Source: Pedobacter aquatilis (GTDB taxonomy: Bacteria; Bacteroidota; Bacteroidia; Sphingobacteriales; Sphingobacteriaceae). From it: a DNA stretch of 58,482 bases. The translations under genes and the position numbers were made by a program. The DNA lies in NCBI RefSeq assembly GCF_030409415.1, contig NZ_JAUFPW010000024.1, positions 1 to 58,482 of the forward strand, written 5' to 3'. The notes under the pieces are model-generated. The model made no database searches and was not told the DNA's origin. It saw nothing but the letters and a program-made list of their open reading frames with translations. This document shows positions 8,773-17,530 of this stretch, one piece after another; the stretch's first letter is position 1, and the number at the start of each line of letters is the position of its first letter.

Positions 8773-9238
8773 GTTTCCATTGCTTTTTTAGCTTAGCATA
8801 ATTTTCATTTGCCTCTGCCAGCTTCCATTTTTCGTAAAAGATGGAAGCGGAGATGGCTTTTTGAGCATCCCCCGTTCCGCGTTCCAGTTGTTGGTAACCT
8901 TCATCTGCATTGTACTTTTTTCCGCCCTTGTAATTGGCATAACGCCTTGCCCGGGTAAAACCCATTTGCAGGTACTTTCTCGACATATCTGCACCCACAA
9001 AATCTTTAGCTTTTAAATACTTCAGAAATAGCCGGTAGATTTTTTCACTACTCTTTTCTGCAATTTCAGGTGTTTTAAAACGCCAATGCTGTCCGATTTC
9101 ACTTTTATAAGGTTCACAAATTAATACACCCTGCTCTCCCTTGCCAACCCGGTAAGCTTCAGGCTGTGCCCGATAATCGATGTCGGCTTTCCATGCATAT
9201 TTAGAAATTTCAAAGTTGAGGTAGGAGGGCTTATCCAT
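8759..9238 (-). CDS. DUF4385 domain-containing protein
   Basis: A 159-residue soluble protein that matches DUF4385 over most of its length: KYAWKADIDYRAQPEAYRVG at the N-terminus, then GEQGVLICEPYKSEI, HWRFKTP, and DFVGADMSRKYLQMGFTRAR followed by RYANYKGGKKY. These are conserved family blocks; no catalytic role is established. It is basic and rich in aromatic residues, compatible with nucleic-acid contact, which is only a guess. It lies 9 bp after the upstream hypothetical gene and overlaps the DUF2256 gene, forming a compact three-gene leftward unit. Confidence 0.88.
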   Translation of the reverse strand: MDKPSYLNFEISKYAWKADIDYRAQPEAYRVGKGEQGVLICEPYKSEIGQHWRFKTPEIAEKSSEKIYRLFLKYLKAKDFVGADMSRKYLQMGFTRARRYANYKGGKKYNADEGYQQLERGTGDAQKAISASIFYEKWKLAEANENYAKLKKQWKHERG

Positions 9239-9247
9239 AATGATACG

Positions 9248-9580
9248 CTATCCCTGATGAATATGGCTGTTAATGTAGGTTTCTGCACCCAGCAAATCAT
9301 TATCTACCTGTTCCTTTGCCGTAGCAGATTCGTAAAGCAGAGAATCTTCCGGGAACGCACTCAGCAGGGTAATGTTTATAGCACCTTCATTTTCTTCGGC
9401 TGCCTTACCGATTACCGTAAAAATCCCCTCAATGCCATCATGTACGAAGCTGTATTTTACCTCAAAATCCTGGTCATCTTCCGTTGGTATTTCGGCAATC
9501 TCTGTATAGGCTCTTTCCTCAACGGTTTCTAAGCCCTGTTTCAATAATTTTATAGCCTGTTGCTTTTTTTCTGCTGTCAT
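9248..9580 (-). CDS. Hypothetical acidic protein
   Basis: A 110-residue acidic soluble protein, no signal peptide or membrane segment. It has an N-terminal helix (MTAEKKQQAIKLLKQGLETV) followed by an alternating pattern that suggests a small alpha/beta fold (EVKYSFVHDGIEGIFTVIG). I do not recognise a family. It leads the compact leftward unit with the DUF4385 and DUF2256 genes (9-bp gap to the next), so it is likely expressed with them. Confidence 0.65.
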   Translation of the reverse strand: MTAEKKQQAIKLLKQGLETVEERAYTEIAEIPTEDDQDFEVKYSFVHDGIEGIFTVIGKAAEENEGAINITLLSAFPEDSLLYESATAKEQVDNDLLGAETYINSHIHQG

Positions 9581-9757
9581 CTCTTATTTATTTTGCTCTC
9601 TTTTTAACAGTTTGGCGACATTAAAGTTTTATTAAACCTGGCAACCATCATTACAGTCGATTTAAATTTCATGTTCAGAAACTTAAATCAGCAGCTTAAA
9701 TACAAACATTTCATTAAATCCAATGTTGCAGATAATATCAATAGATAAATAGCTGCT

Positions 9758-10738
9758 ATGGAAAAAAATACAGTATTAAACCTGAATGGTAAAACGGTCG
9801 TCATCACAGGTGCTTCCAGTGGGGTAGGTTTGGCTACCGCCGAAGCCTTCGCTAAAGCCGGTTGTACGGTTGTGCTGGCGTCCAGAGGTATTGATGCGCT
9901 GAACCAGGCTGTAGATTATTGCCAAAACCTTGGTGCCGAGGCCATTGGTTTGCAAACCGATGTTTCAGATATCACACAGGTAAGGGCATTGGCCGATGCA
10001 GCCATTCAGCTAAGCGGTAAAATCGACTACTGGATAAATAATGCAGGCGTAATGGCGAGCGGCAGGTTTGAAGAAATTCCTATTGAGGTAAGCCATCAGG
10101 TGGTCAAAACCAATTTGTTTGGCTATCTGAACAGTGCGCATACCATCATCCCAATATTTAAGCAGCAGGGTTATGGCGTTTTGGTTAATAATGTATCTAT
10201 TGGTGGTTTTATGCCCGCCCCATATAGCGCCGTTTACTCGGCCACTAAATTTGGCATTAAGGGTATGATGGAATGTTTACAAGGCGAACTTTCGGGCGAA
10301 GCAAACATCCACATCTGTAATTTATACCCACAAATTCAGCGCTCTACCGGCAATATGCATTCTGCCAAGTACTCAGGCTTAGACTTTAAGGTGCCACCCT
10401 TTGCGGCCGACCCACGCGATACCGCAGCAGCATTGCTTAAACTTGCCCTTCATCCAAAAAAAGATAAATTCCCCGATTTTTCATCATGGGCATTGAAAAC
10501 CATGCATGGCATTTTGCCAAAGGTATTGGTGAATACGGCATCATCAGGCATGCGCCTTTTAATGGAAATTAAGGATGGCGCACCAACAAGCGGAAATGTA
10601 CTGAGCCCATCAGCACCGCCACATCAAATTTATGGGGAAACCATCGTTCCGGTGCCTTCCAAAAAAACCAAGCTTGCACTAGGTCTTGGACTTGCCTTAG
10701 GACTGGGATTGGTGTTGCTTTCTGGGAGAAAAAATTAA
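9758..10738 (+). CDS. Short-chain dehydrogenase/reductase with C-terminal membrane anchor
   Basis: NAD(P)-dependent oxidoreductase of the classical SDR family, 326 residues. Visible features: TGASSGVG cofactor loop at 17-24, NNAG at 94-97, catalytic Ser147, Tyr160 and Lys164 (YSATK). The S-R pair at the end of beta-2 (ASRG, 41-44) suggests NADP preference. After the Rossmann core there is an extension of about 70 residues ending in a hydrophobic segment (about 303-322) with repeated LGLGLALG, then RKN, which looks like a tail anchor. Substrate is unknown. It stands alone, closed by a hairpin shared with the convergent HNH gene. Confidence 0.9.
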   Translation: MEKNTVLNLNGKTVVITGASSGVGLATAEAFAKAGCTVVLASRGIDALNQAVDYCQNLGAEAIGLQTDVSDITQVRALADAAIQLSGKIDYWINNAGVMASGRFEEIPIEVSHQVVKTNLFGYLNSAHTIIPIFKQQGYGVLVNNVSIGGFMPAPYSAVYSATKFGIKGMMECLQGELSGEANIHICNLYPQIQRSTGNMHSAKYSGLDFKVPPFAADPRDTAAALLKLALHPKKDKFPDFSSWALKTMHGILPKVLVNTASSGMRLLMEIKDGAPTSGNVLSPSAPPHQIYGETIVPVPSKKTKLALGLGLALGLGLVLLSGRKN

Positions 10739-10846
10739 AGTTTGCGTAGCCAATACCCATAACAAAATTTTTTTCGCTTCTGTAATATTTAAATAAAACC
10801 TATATTTATACAGGTTATTCTACCATTCTCGGAGAAAAAAGATTTG

Positions 10847-10877
10847 AAGCCCGATACATCACGAAATGTACCGGGCT
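10847..10877. terminator. Bidirectional hairpin between SDR and HNH genes
   Basis: AAGCCCGATACAT, a short loop, then ATGTACCGGGCTT: a 13-bp stem with one mismatch. It lies between two convergent genes and could end transcripts from both sides; the following T-runs are short. Confidence 0.55.
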
Positions 10878-10898
10878 TTGCGGTTTTAAGAGAAAATC

Positions 10899-11948
10899 TT
10901 AGCGCATATATTCAAAACCATTATTACTGGCGATGGTAATTAATGGTGCTATGGTATTTTTGAATTTAGCCTTATAGGTTTCGGGTAATTCTGTTACTTG
11001 CTCTAAATCCGGAAAGATGCTTAAATAATCTTCCAGTATCTTTTCCTTTGGCGATTTGTATTTGATAATCTCTATGGCAGATTTCTGTAAAGTGTAGAAC
11101 CTATCGAAATACTTATCTAATTGTGGCAGCCTATCTGATTTTGAACTGTTGAAGGAGGCATTGGCCGGAATTAAATTCCAAAATAAATCGTGCGATACAA
11201 ATGCGTAGGGGATAAAATGCTCTACCGCAAATTGCTTTTTCTCTAATTTACTATCGGTATAAATGCAATCTAAACTGCCCAATTCATCTATTACCACATC
11301 CCAAACTTTTCGTTGCTTAATTAAGGAGTTCCTTTGTGCTGGCTTAATTAATTTATTTGGAATATCCGGAACATTTGGATTGTGCTTTTGTAGATACAGG
11401 CTCAGTTTCCAATAACAAAAGCTTTTTAAAATACCTGCATTATTTTTCAGGTAATCTATCCAGATTGGATTAATGGTAACATGCGTTTGGTCTAATGCAT
11501 AGAGGCAATCATTCTCAAATTGTTGCGAAGCCTGATAAACTGCACTTTTATTTTCTGATATGGATGGAAGCTACGGACTTAAAAAGCGATGCGGAACCTG
11601 CTGATTAAAATGCTGCAATAATTTATTAGTAGCCAACGAATCACTTTCATTCAATCGCTTCTTTATTTGCTTGCGGTCTTCATCTATACTGATGCCTTCT
11701 AATAATGCAATTTCCGCTACCTTATCATGTAACTGATCTTGTTTGCCAAAACTAATTTTAAAATAGTTAACCGTGTACCAGCTTGCGGCAACCATACCCA
11801 CAAATAGCTTTTGCTTAGGGATGTGGTATTGCTCTTGCTCAACTTCTTCTAAAATCGATAGAAACCAATAAAATTTATAAGCCACAGCTGTATTATTAAA
11901 GCAGGCGGCTAAGAGGTGAACAGGTAAATTTTGCTGAATAGGGATCAT
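10899..11948 (-). pseudogene. HNH endonuclease gene interrupted by one in-frame TAG
   Basis: The minus-strand frame is open for 350 codons from ATG 11948 to the stop at 10899 except for a single TAG at 11571-11573 (codon 126). Upstream is a 125-residue helical N-terminal domain (AYKFYWFLSILEEV is typical of a widespread HNH family); downstream is the nuclease core with EHFIPYAF (His about 244), WNLIP and FNSSKSDRLP, giving the HNH residues. The text around the stop, RFLSP-stop-LP, suggests a Trp (TGG) or Gln codon changed by one base. Truncated products, read-through, or an assembly error are alternatives. Such proteins occur in defence islands, but no partner is seen here. Confidence 0.82.
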
Positions 11949-12134
11949 TCAGTCGCAAGATATTCAATAACAAATTAAGTTCAAATTTAATACTGAAGAA
12001 CAACCTCATATCATAAAATTGAGATAAATCAATGGTGATTGAAGTTAGAAAGGTCAAGCACTTAAATTCTTAGCATTTACACCAGTGGTGAACTCGATCT
12101 ATTAAATATTAAAGAAAATTAGTTTTATAAAAAA

Positions 12135-12154
12135 GCCTCAATCACTCTTGAGGC
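12135..12154 (-). terminator. Rho-independent terminator of the peptidase-peptide cassette
   Basis: On the minus strand GCCTCAA, a six-base loop, TTGAGGC, followed by a run of T. It lies 37 bases after the small peptide gene, marking the end of the two-gene unit. Confidence 0.75.
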
Positions 12155-12191
12155 AAATATCTAATCTAATAATTTGGAGAATAGCATTAGG

Positions 12192-12389
12192 TTATGCGGT
12201 TAGTATAACATGCGATGCAGAATTCTGAGAATTTCTATCCTTTACATGATATTCTCTGCGCACACTTTCCATTTCATCGTTCATTTCTATAATTGCGCTG
12301 AAATGTTCTGGTTTATCCAGATAAGAAACCTTGCCATCTGTTTTAAGTTTTTCTTTAATTTGAGTGGTTTTACTCACTGTTTTAATCAT
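12192..12389 (-). CDS. Small hypothetical peptide coupled to the C39-like peptidase
   Basis: A 65-residue charged peptide without Cys, signal sequence or membrane segment. The N-terminal half is lysine-rich and helical in appearance, the middle acidic (IIEMNDEMESVRREY), and the tail is Ser/Asn-rich (RNSQNSASHVILTA). Its ATG follows the peptidase stop by one base (TAG-T-ATG), so translation is almost certainly coupled. A terminator follows. No family is recognised. It could be a substrate, inhibitor or modified peptide precursor for the peptidase; the lack of a Gly-Gly leader and of Cys argues against a standard C39-processed bacteriocin. Confidence 0.6.
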   Translation of the reverse strand: MIKTVSKTTQIKEKLKTDGKVSYLDKPEHFSAIIEMNDEMESVRREYHVKDRNSQNSASHVILTA

Positions 12390-12390
12390 A

Positions 12391-13905
12391 CTAATAAGAC
12401 GTTAGGTTGTTTTCAAAAATTTTAAAATCGTTCAAAGGTAAATCATTCTTTTCTAATTTTTTACTATCTGCCTCAAAATTAATCACTTTACTTTGGTAGG
12501 CTGCTATAATTAACGGCTTATTAAAGATAATGTTTGCTTCTGTTGCATCCAAAATTATTATACCATTTGCATTCTTATTCTTAATCAGTTCTTTATTACT
12601 AATCTCTGTTACCCATATAAACTTTGGCATGGCTAATTCCAAAATGAGATCTTTTAAATCAGAAGAGAAACTCGCATTTGTCGCCAAGACATCTTTAAAT
12701 GACCTGCTAGATGCTAAATAGGTTCTCAATAAAACCTCAGTATCATTATTTAATGGCTCAGGTCCACCAATCAAAAACCTTGCAATAAAGTTCTTAGCCT
12801 CGTATGCTTCAAGATATATCTTTGTATACAAAGGCACTATAAAGTGTGTGATTTTACAATTATCCCACGATGCATGATAATGAGCTGCCAGCTTGGATAA
12901 AAGTGCTTTTTGATATACTGGTTGATTATCGTCTATATATATAAATTCTTTTTCAATACTATCATAATCATATAAGGTTATGTTTTTTGAATTGGCTCTA
13001 TCCTTCAAAACTCCATCTTGAAATTGATGTGCTCCTAATGCATCTATATGAGTAGATTTAACGGTTTCATGTCCAATACATAATAATGCATGCCCTATGC
13101 CAGCAAAATCTTCCATTGCAATGATAACAGGAATTCCACTTTCAGCATAACAACTAATCAATCTATCAAATTCATGCGGATATTGAGAGCGACTATATAT
13201 CCTTGTTCCAAATCCGTATTCCTTTAACGCAAAAGACATTTGTTGAATATTCAAACCTTTTGACGGCACTTGTCGCTCAGAAGTAACCTTATTCAAGGTT
13301 TGTATAATTTTAGAAGGAAGCAGCGGCTTATATTCTGCGTAGCGATTACTGAAATATTCCATCATAGCCCAAAGGGTCGTTTCGGCACAGCTAATCGTTT
13401 CTGTGTCTTGTGATGAATGTGGAAAGGCATCTACACTTAATTTAACTGTATTAACGGTGTTGTGATAGCTAGCCGTACAAACTTGAAAATCTGTAGTTTT
13501 TAACGCTTTCGGAGAAATAATACTCCTACCAACAATATGAGGTTCTATTGGCCTAAGCACGAAGAAACCTAAATAAGCATCTTGAAGCTTATGACGCTTT
13601 TCTTCTAACCGAAAATCACCAGCTTCTATCTCCACATCAAACAGGGATATTCTAATGCAATTTCGCTTGTATGCCGCTAATTTTGACGAGTAATAATGAT
13701 AATAGCTGTCTCTATATACACGATCGATATAATTAGTTTCAGCAACTAAATAAATATCATCCTTTAATTTTTCAATATGATGCTGAATTTTCTTTTGAAA
13801 AAGTATTTTAGCAAATTTATCAGTTACCTCAAACTCCTGTATTAATAATGTCTCAATTAATTCGGCAGAATTTTTTATGGGTTCTATATACAAAGAAATA
13901 TTCAT
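12391..13905 (-). CDS. Papain-fold cysteine peptidase-like protein (C39/BtrH-like)
   Basis: A 504-residue cytoplasmic protein counted from ATG 13905 (MNISLYIEP). A longer frame reaches 13983, but its first 26 codons lie in the dispersed repeat and are rejected. Near residue 173 the segment ETISCAETTLWAMMEYF supplies a helix-capping nucleophile Cys with Gln166 ahead of it; GIGHALLCIGHE gives His272; FIYIDDN gives Asp325/326. That Cys-His-Asp order fits papain-like C39/BtrH-type hydrolases or acyltransferases. Flanking domains (1-150 and 350-504) are not recognised. AT-rich composition differs from the neighbouring SDR gene, suggesting transfer. It is coupled to the 65-aa peptide gene. Confidence 0.7.
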   Translation of the reverse strand: MNISLYIEPIKNSAELIETLLIQEFEVTDKFAKILFQKKIQHHIEKLKDDIYLVAETNYIDRVYRDSYYHYYSSKLAAYKRNCIRISLFDVEIEAGDFRLEEKRHKLQDAYLGFFVLRPIEPHIVGRSIISPKALKTTDFQVCTASYHNTVNTVKLSVDAFPHSSQDTETISCAETTLWAMMEYFSNRYAEYKPLLPSKIIQTLNKVTSERQVPSKGLNIQQMSFALKEYGFGTRIYSRSQYPHEFDRLISCYAESGIPVIIAMEDFAGIGHALLCIGHETVKSTHIDALGAHQFQDGVLKDRANSKNITLYDYDSIEKEFIYIDDNQPVYQKALLSKLAAHYHASWDNCKITHFIVPLYTKIYLEAYEAKNFIARFLIGGPEPLNNDTEVLLRTYLASSRSFKDVLATNASFSSDLKDLILELAMPKFIWVTEISNKELIKNKNANGIIILDATEANIIFNKPLIIAAYQSKVINFEADSKKLEKNDLPLNDFKIFENNLTSY

Positions 13906-13909
13906 GAGT

Positions 13910-14345
13910 GCTATCCGGCATAGCAGATTTTGGAAGCAATAAGCAGTAAAATCTGTGTATGTATTTAGTTTTTGCACAACCAAGGAAATTTGCAGCTACG
14001 TTGGCCAATAGTGGAGGATAGCCTCAAATTACCGCCATGTAGATTTTGCCAGCTTAATGCGACAAAATCTGCACCTGTCCCGAGTATCGGGAAGCCTTGG
14101 TGTTATGTCTGATTGGTTTAATTTTTAAAGGTAGCCATGCTTTCGCTACGCTCAAGTTGTTTCTTTTGGGCCCAGCCAAAAGAAAGAGCCTCTCGGCGGC
14201 GGCGAGTCGAGAAATAGATTTGGCGGGAATGGTTTAAAGATCGCTTCGGTCGAGATGACGACGGTGCAATTAAGGTATAAAAGAGATTGCTTAGGCTCGC
14301 TCAAGCCTAGGCCTCGCTACCTGTCCCGACCATTCGGGAATGACG
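13910..14345. repeat. Long direct repeat, copy 1
   Basis: Begins with GCTATCCGGCATAGCAG and ends with CATTCGGGAATGACG. It contains several small palindromes (CCCGA-GTA-TCGGG, CCCGA-CCAT-TCGGG, CTCG...CGAG) and no credible gene. Nearly identical to copy 2, whose start is 489 bp further on. Its left border lies only 4 bases upstream of the peptidase ATG, so any promoter of that gene must be inside the repeat. Confidence 0.85.
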
Positions 14346-14398
14346 GTCCTTCGACTACGCTCAGGAGGACAATCAACTTGATAACAGCTTGGCGCTTC

Positions 14399-14839
14399 GC
14401 TATCCGGCATAGCAGATTTTGGAAGCAAGAAGCAGTAAAATCTGTGTACGTATTTAGTTTTTTGCACAACCAAGGAAATTTGCAGCTGCGTTGGCCAATA
14501 GTGGAGGATAGCCTCAAATTACCGCTATGTAGATTTTGCCAGCTTAATGCGACAAAAGATGCACCTGTCCCGAGTATCGGGAAGCCTTGGTGTTATGTCT
14601 GATTGGTTTATTTTTAAAGGTAGCCATGCTTTCGCTACGCTCAGGTTGTTTCTTTTGGGCCCAGCCAAAAGAAAGAGCCTCTCGGCGGCGGCGAGTCGAG
14701 AAATAGATTTGGCGGGAATGGTTCAAAGATCGCTCCGCTTCGGTCGAGATGACGACGGTGCAATTAAGGTATAAAAGAGATTGCTTCGGCTCACTCAAAC
14801 CTAGGCCTCGCTACCTGTCCCGACCATTCGGGAATGACG
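14399..14839. repeat. Long direct repeat, copy 2
   Basis: Same left border (GCTATCCGGCATAGCAG) and right border (CGGGAATGACG) as copy 1, with scattered substitutions and a CGCTCCGCTTCGG insertion-like difference near 14730. A 53-bp spacer containing CCTTCGACTACGCTCAGGAG separates it from copy 1. Open frames inside are antisense or out-of-frame artefacts shared by both copies. Confidence 0.85.
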
Positions 14840-14873
14840 TCATTAGGAAAGCCAGTGAAATATGCAGGCGGTG

Positions 14874-15224
14874 GCTATCCGGCATAGGAAATGATGGAAG
14901 GAGAAAACGTTAAAGCTTTTGCAAAAACTTTCACCTTGCAACGAACCAAGGCAACGCATCCTGCCCGATTTTTCATCGGGTACTTGTGTTGCCGAAAGTG
15001 AAGCTTTAACGAATTTATCCGACATCAGATCCAAGCCTTGAACTTTTGTTTCTTTTCTTTCAAGAGAAAAGAAAGAGCCACCTCGGCGGCGGCAAGCCGA
15101 GGCAAGACTTGAGGGGGGACAAATAAATAAGAGATCTTGAAATGAACCTCATGACGGAGAAGTGAGCAGGAATGGTTCAAAGATCGCTCCGCTTCGGTCG
15201 ATATGACGAGAATGTAATTAAGTA
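14874..15224. repeat. Divergent third member of the same repeat family
   Basis: Starts with GCTATCCGGCATAG, then departs, and rejoins the family at about 15050 (GAAAGAGCCACCTCGGCGGC) and 15167-15221 (GGAATGGTTCAAAGATCGCT then CGGTCGATATGACG). At 15127-15157 it carries a degenerate version of the hairpin of the 181-bp array (GATCTTGAAATGAACCTCATGACGG), linking the two repeat families. No gene is supported. Confidence 0.65.
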
Positions 15225-15422
15225 ATAAATGAAAGAGATTGATTTGCCAATATGAAATCGGCATAAACTGGCACACTCAAAACCGGGGGCAAACTTATAT
15301 TCAAAGCCTGTTAACAGAAGAGCCATAATCGCTATCTATCAGGAACTTAAAAGATTATTTTTATGCTAAAGTTTTAAATAGAATTAGAATAAATTCCTTA
15401 AATTCAATTTAAAATTCATCCC

Positions 15423-15875
15423 ATGAAATCATTATTAACTTTCATTATTTTATGTGCCGCATGCTTGTATAGCCATGCGCAAATGGACACAACAAGCTAC
15501 GCAAAAGAACGTGCTGAAATCCGCACCTTACTAAGGAGTCAAAAACCCGGAACACAGATTGATTGCAATGATTTTATTGCCGTAGGTCCGAAAGGCGATA
15601 TTTCATTTACGCGTGAGCAATGGGTGGAAGCACAGAAAAAAGAAAAACTGACATTTAAATCCGTTCGTCCAATCCCCGGAAATGAATTCATCAGAATTTA
15701 TGATGGAACAATGGCAATAGTAAATGTTCTGATTGAGGTAAAACTTGTTATCGATAGCAAAGATGTAGATATTAAGGTTCGGCGCCTGGAAGTTTATCAT
15801 AAGAATGCAGGAAAGTGGTGCCGGGTAGCCGGACAAGGAACACAGGTTGATGAAATGCTATTTCCTGTAAAATAA
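15423..15875 (+). CDS. Secreted SnoaL/DUF4440-like (NTF2 fold) protein
   Basis: A 150-residue protein with a clear signal peptide (1-19, ending SHA-Q), so periplasmic. The mature part resembles DUF4440/SnoaL-like NTF2-fold domains: an N-terminal helix (YAKERAEIRTLL), FIAVGPKGDISFTREQWVEA, then strands EFIRIYDGTMAIVNVLIEV and VRRLEVYHKNAGKWCRVAGQ. The final Trp-x-x-Val-x-x-Gln segment is typical. These proteins are enzymes or binding domains of varied role, so no substrate is assigned. It stands alone, converging on the erythromycin-esterase gene. Confidence 0.75.
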   Translation: MKSLLTFIILCAACLYSHAQMDTTSYAKERAEIRTLLRSQKPGTQIDCNDFIAVGPKGDISFTREQWVEAQKKEKLTFKSVRPIPGNEFIRIYDGTMAIVNVLIEVKLVIDSKDVDIKVRRLEVYHKNAGKWCRVAGQGTQVDEMLFPVK

Positions 15876-16002
15876 ATTGCCTTTTGAAATAATTTATTAT
15901 GTTCCTGAACGAGAAAGCAAACACCGCAGCAATTGTTTTCTGAGATAAACTAATTCAGAAGGAACTGTAAATTTGCACTGAATACTAAAACAATTATAAC
16001 CT

Positions 16003-17325
16003 TTATTTAACGTTTTCAGCCGCATTAGCCACCATAAAGAAGAACACACCATCAAAACACTCTGTGAACGGCACTTTAAAAAAATCTCCTTTCGGATCTT
16101 TACGATAAGTGCTGCCAATGATTCTTGAATATTTATAATCCTTTACTAAGGAAGTGAGCTTATCATTCTTAACGACATCACGAGTTGAAATAAAAAAATT
16201 TGGTGTTCTGCTTTTCTTGAAGATATATTCGATAGCGTTTTGATTTTGTGAAGTAGCATAGTGAAAGCTTTTATATTTATAAGTGTTTGCAAAGTCAAAA
16301 ATCCTTACCGAGCCTTCATCAAATATTCCGCCAAGAGCAAAGTATTTATCACCAAGCTGATCTTTCAAGTATGCACCCATTTTTTTTACACCATTTAACA
16401 ATGCATGAGCGATATGACCGTTGTGCCCCCATATAACCATTTGCTCATTTTTTATTTTTACTTCACCATTATAAATTATCATGGCATTTTCTGCCATAAA
16501 TTTATCTCTTCTTTCCTCAAATCCATTGAAATAGTTAGTAAAAGTACCAAAGGTGCCTCGTAATTCAATTGTCTGGCTGAGCATCCTGGTTAAGGTAATT
16601 AATTCTTTATAATTTTCTATTTTATCATTGGTTACAAGAGCTTTGATTTTGATTGCCATATCCCGATACTTGGCTTTTTCGGCATTATCCATTTTGAAAG
16701 AATTAGTGTTGCCGAAGGATTCCTTGAATGCCATTAACTGATTATAGAGCGAAATGTCCATTGCCTTCAATTCATGAAATTGCTCCAAAATTTGTTGGGA
16801 AATTATAATGGGGTCTTGCATATCGACTCCAATTACCTGAACCCTTTCCATTTTAGGCTTTGACATATTGTAATTCTTAATCCAAGCCAACATCTGAAAT
16901 ACTTCTTCAGTTTGATAAATACCATATAATCCAGTATTGGACCTAATTTTACTAAGGCTATCGTTTGTATTACTCAATAGAAAAGTATTTAGAGGCTTTG
17001 CATAGCAGTAGTCGGTTTCCATCGCAATAATCTTAAGTTTTCCATTTGAAATTAATTCTTTTATTATGGATGCCTTAAACTGATAAAATTCTTTAGTACC
17101 ATGCGTTGATTCGCCAAGACCAATGATAGACTTATCTCGTAGAATTGAAGAAGGAACTCCTGTTTTAATAATTTGCCCTTTTGCATCGATTTCAATTGGC
17201 TTTATAATTGAGTTAAGCTCGCTGACATAAGAATCTACCTTGACCTGCCCTCTCGTTGTCAAACTAGAACTGAATAATGTAAAACTTAAAATAAAAATTT
17301 GAAATGTTCTGCTCATTAATTTCAT
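16003..17325 (-). CDS. Erythromycin esterase family protein, exported
   Basis: Predicted hydrolase of 440 residues in the erythromycin esterase superfamily. Key family blocks: GLGESTHGTKEFYQFK at 69-84 with His75, METDY at 102-106 with Glu103, VQVIGVDMQDP near 153-163, and WGHNGHIA near 308-315. These are the His/Glu residues used by EreA/EreB-type enzymes. Unlike the classical cytosolic resistance enzymes it begins with a signal peptide (about 1-26), so it should act outside the cytoplasm. Macrolide hydrolysis is possible but unproven; most chromosomal family members have unknown substrates. Very AT-rich, single gene. Confidence 0.88.
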   Translation of the reverse strand: MKLMSRTFQIFILSFTLFSSSLTTRGQVKVDSYVSELNSIIKPIEIDAKGQIIKTGVPSSILRDKSIIGLGESTHGTKEFYQFKASIIKELISNGKLKIIAMETDYCYAKPLNTFLLSNTNDSLSKIRSNTGLYGIYQTEEVFQMLAWIKNYNMSKPKMERVQVIGVDMQDPIIISQQILEQFHELKAMDISLYNQLMAFKESFGNTNSFKMDNAEKAKYRDMAIKIKALVTNDKIENYKELITLTRMLSQTIELRGTFGTFTNYFNGFEERRDKFMAENAMIIYNGEVKIKNEQMVIWGHNGHIAHALLNGVKKMGAYLKDQLGDKYFALGGIFDEGSVRIFDFANTYKYKSFHYATSQNQNAIEYIFKKSRTPNFFISTRDVVKNDKLTSLVKDYKYSRIIGSTYRKDPKGDFFKVPFTECFDGVFFFMVANAAENVK

Positions 17326-17501
17326 ATTAATCTCTTTTGTAGCGCAATAAATATATTGAAATAATATGATCGAGTCGATTCTACAATCCCTTTTAACAAA
17401 CCTTTAACGATTGTAATAAAAAGCTTTAAATACAGCGTGGTGTGTTTGTATATTTTGATAAGGAAATATTTTAAGATAAATGTAAGCCTCTTAAAAGGAA
17501 A

Positions 17502-17525
17502 AAAGCCCATCTTTCGATGAGCTTT
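17502..17525 (-). terminator. Terminator hairpin of the tRNA-Arg gene
   Basis: On the minus strand AAAGCTCATC, loop GAAA, GATGGGCTTT (one G-U pair) followed by TT. It starts 6 bases past the tRNA 3' end, as expected for a single-gene tRNA transcript. Confidence 0.65.
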
Positions 17526-17530
17526 AAAAG

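Noticed and set aside
14255..14798. Several overlapping ORFs in the direct-repeat block
   Set aside because: The same frames occur in both repeat copies and on both strands; they are by-products of the repeat sequence.
14843..15276. Two ORFs in the third repeat member
   Set aside because: Translations contain repeat-derived strings and no domain; no sensible start context.
17322..17510. 62-codon ORF between the esterase gene and the tRNA
   Set aside because: Low-complexity translation that runs into the tRNA terminator region.
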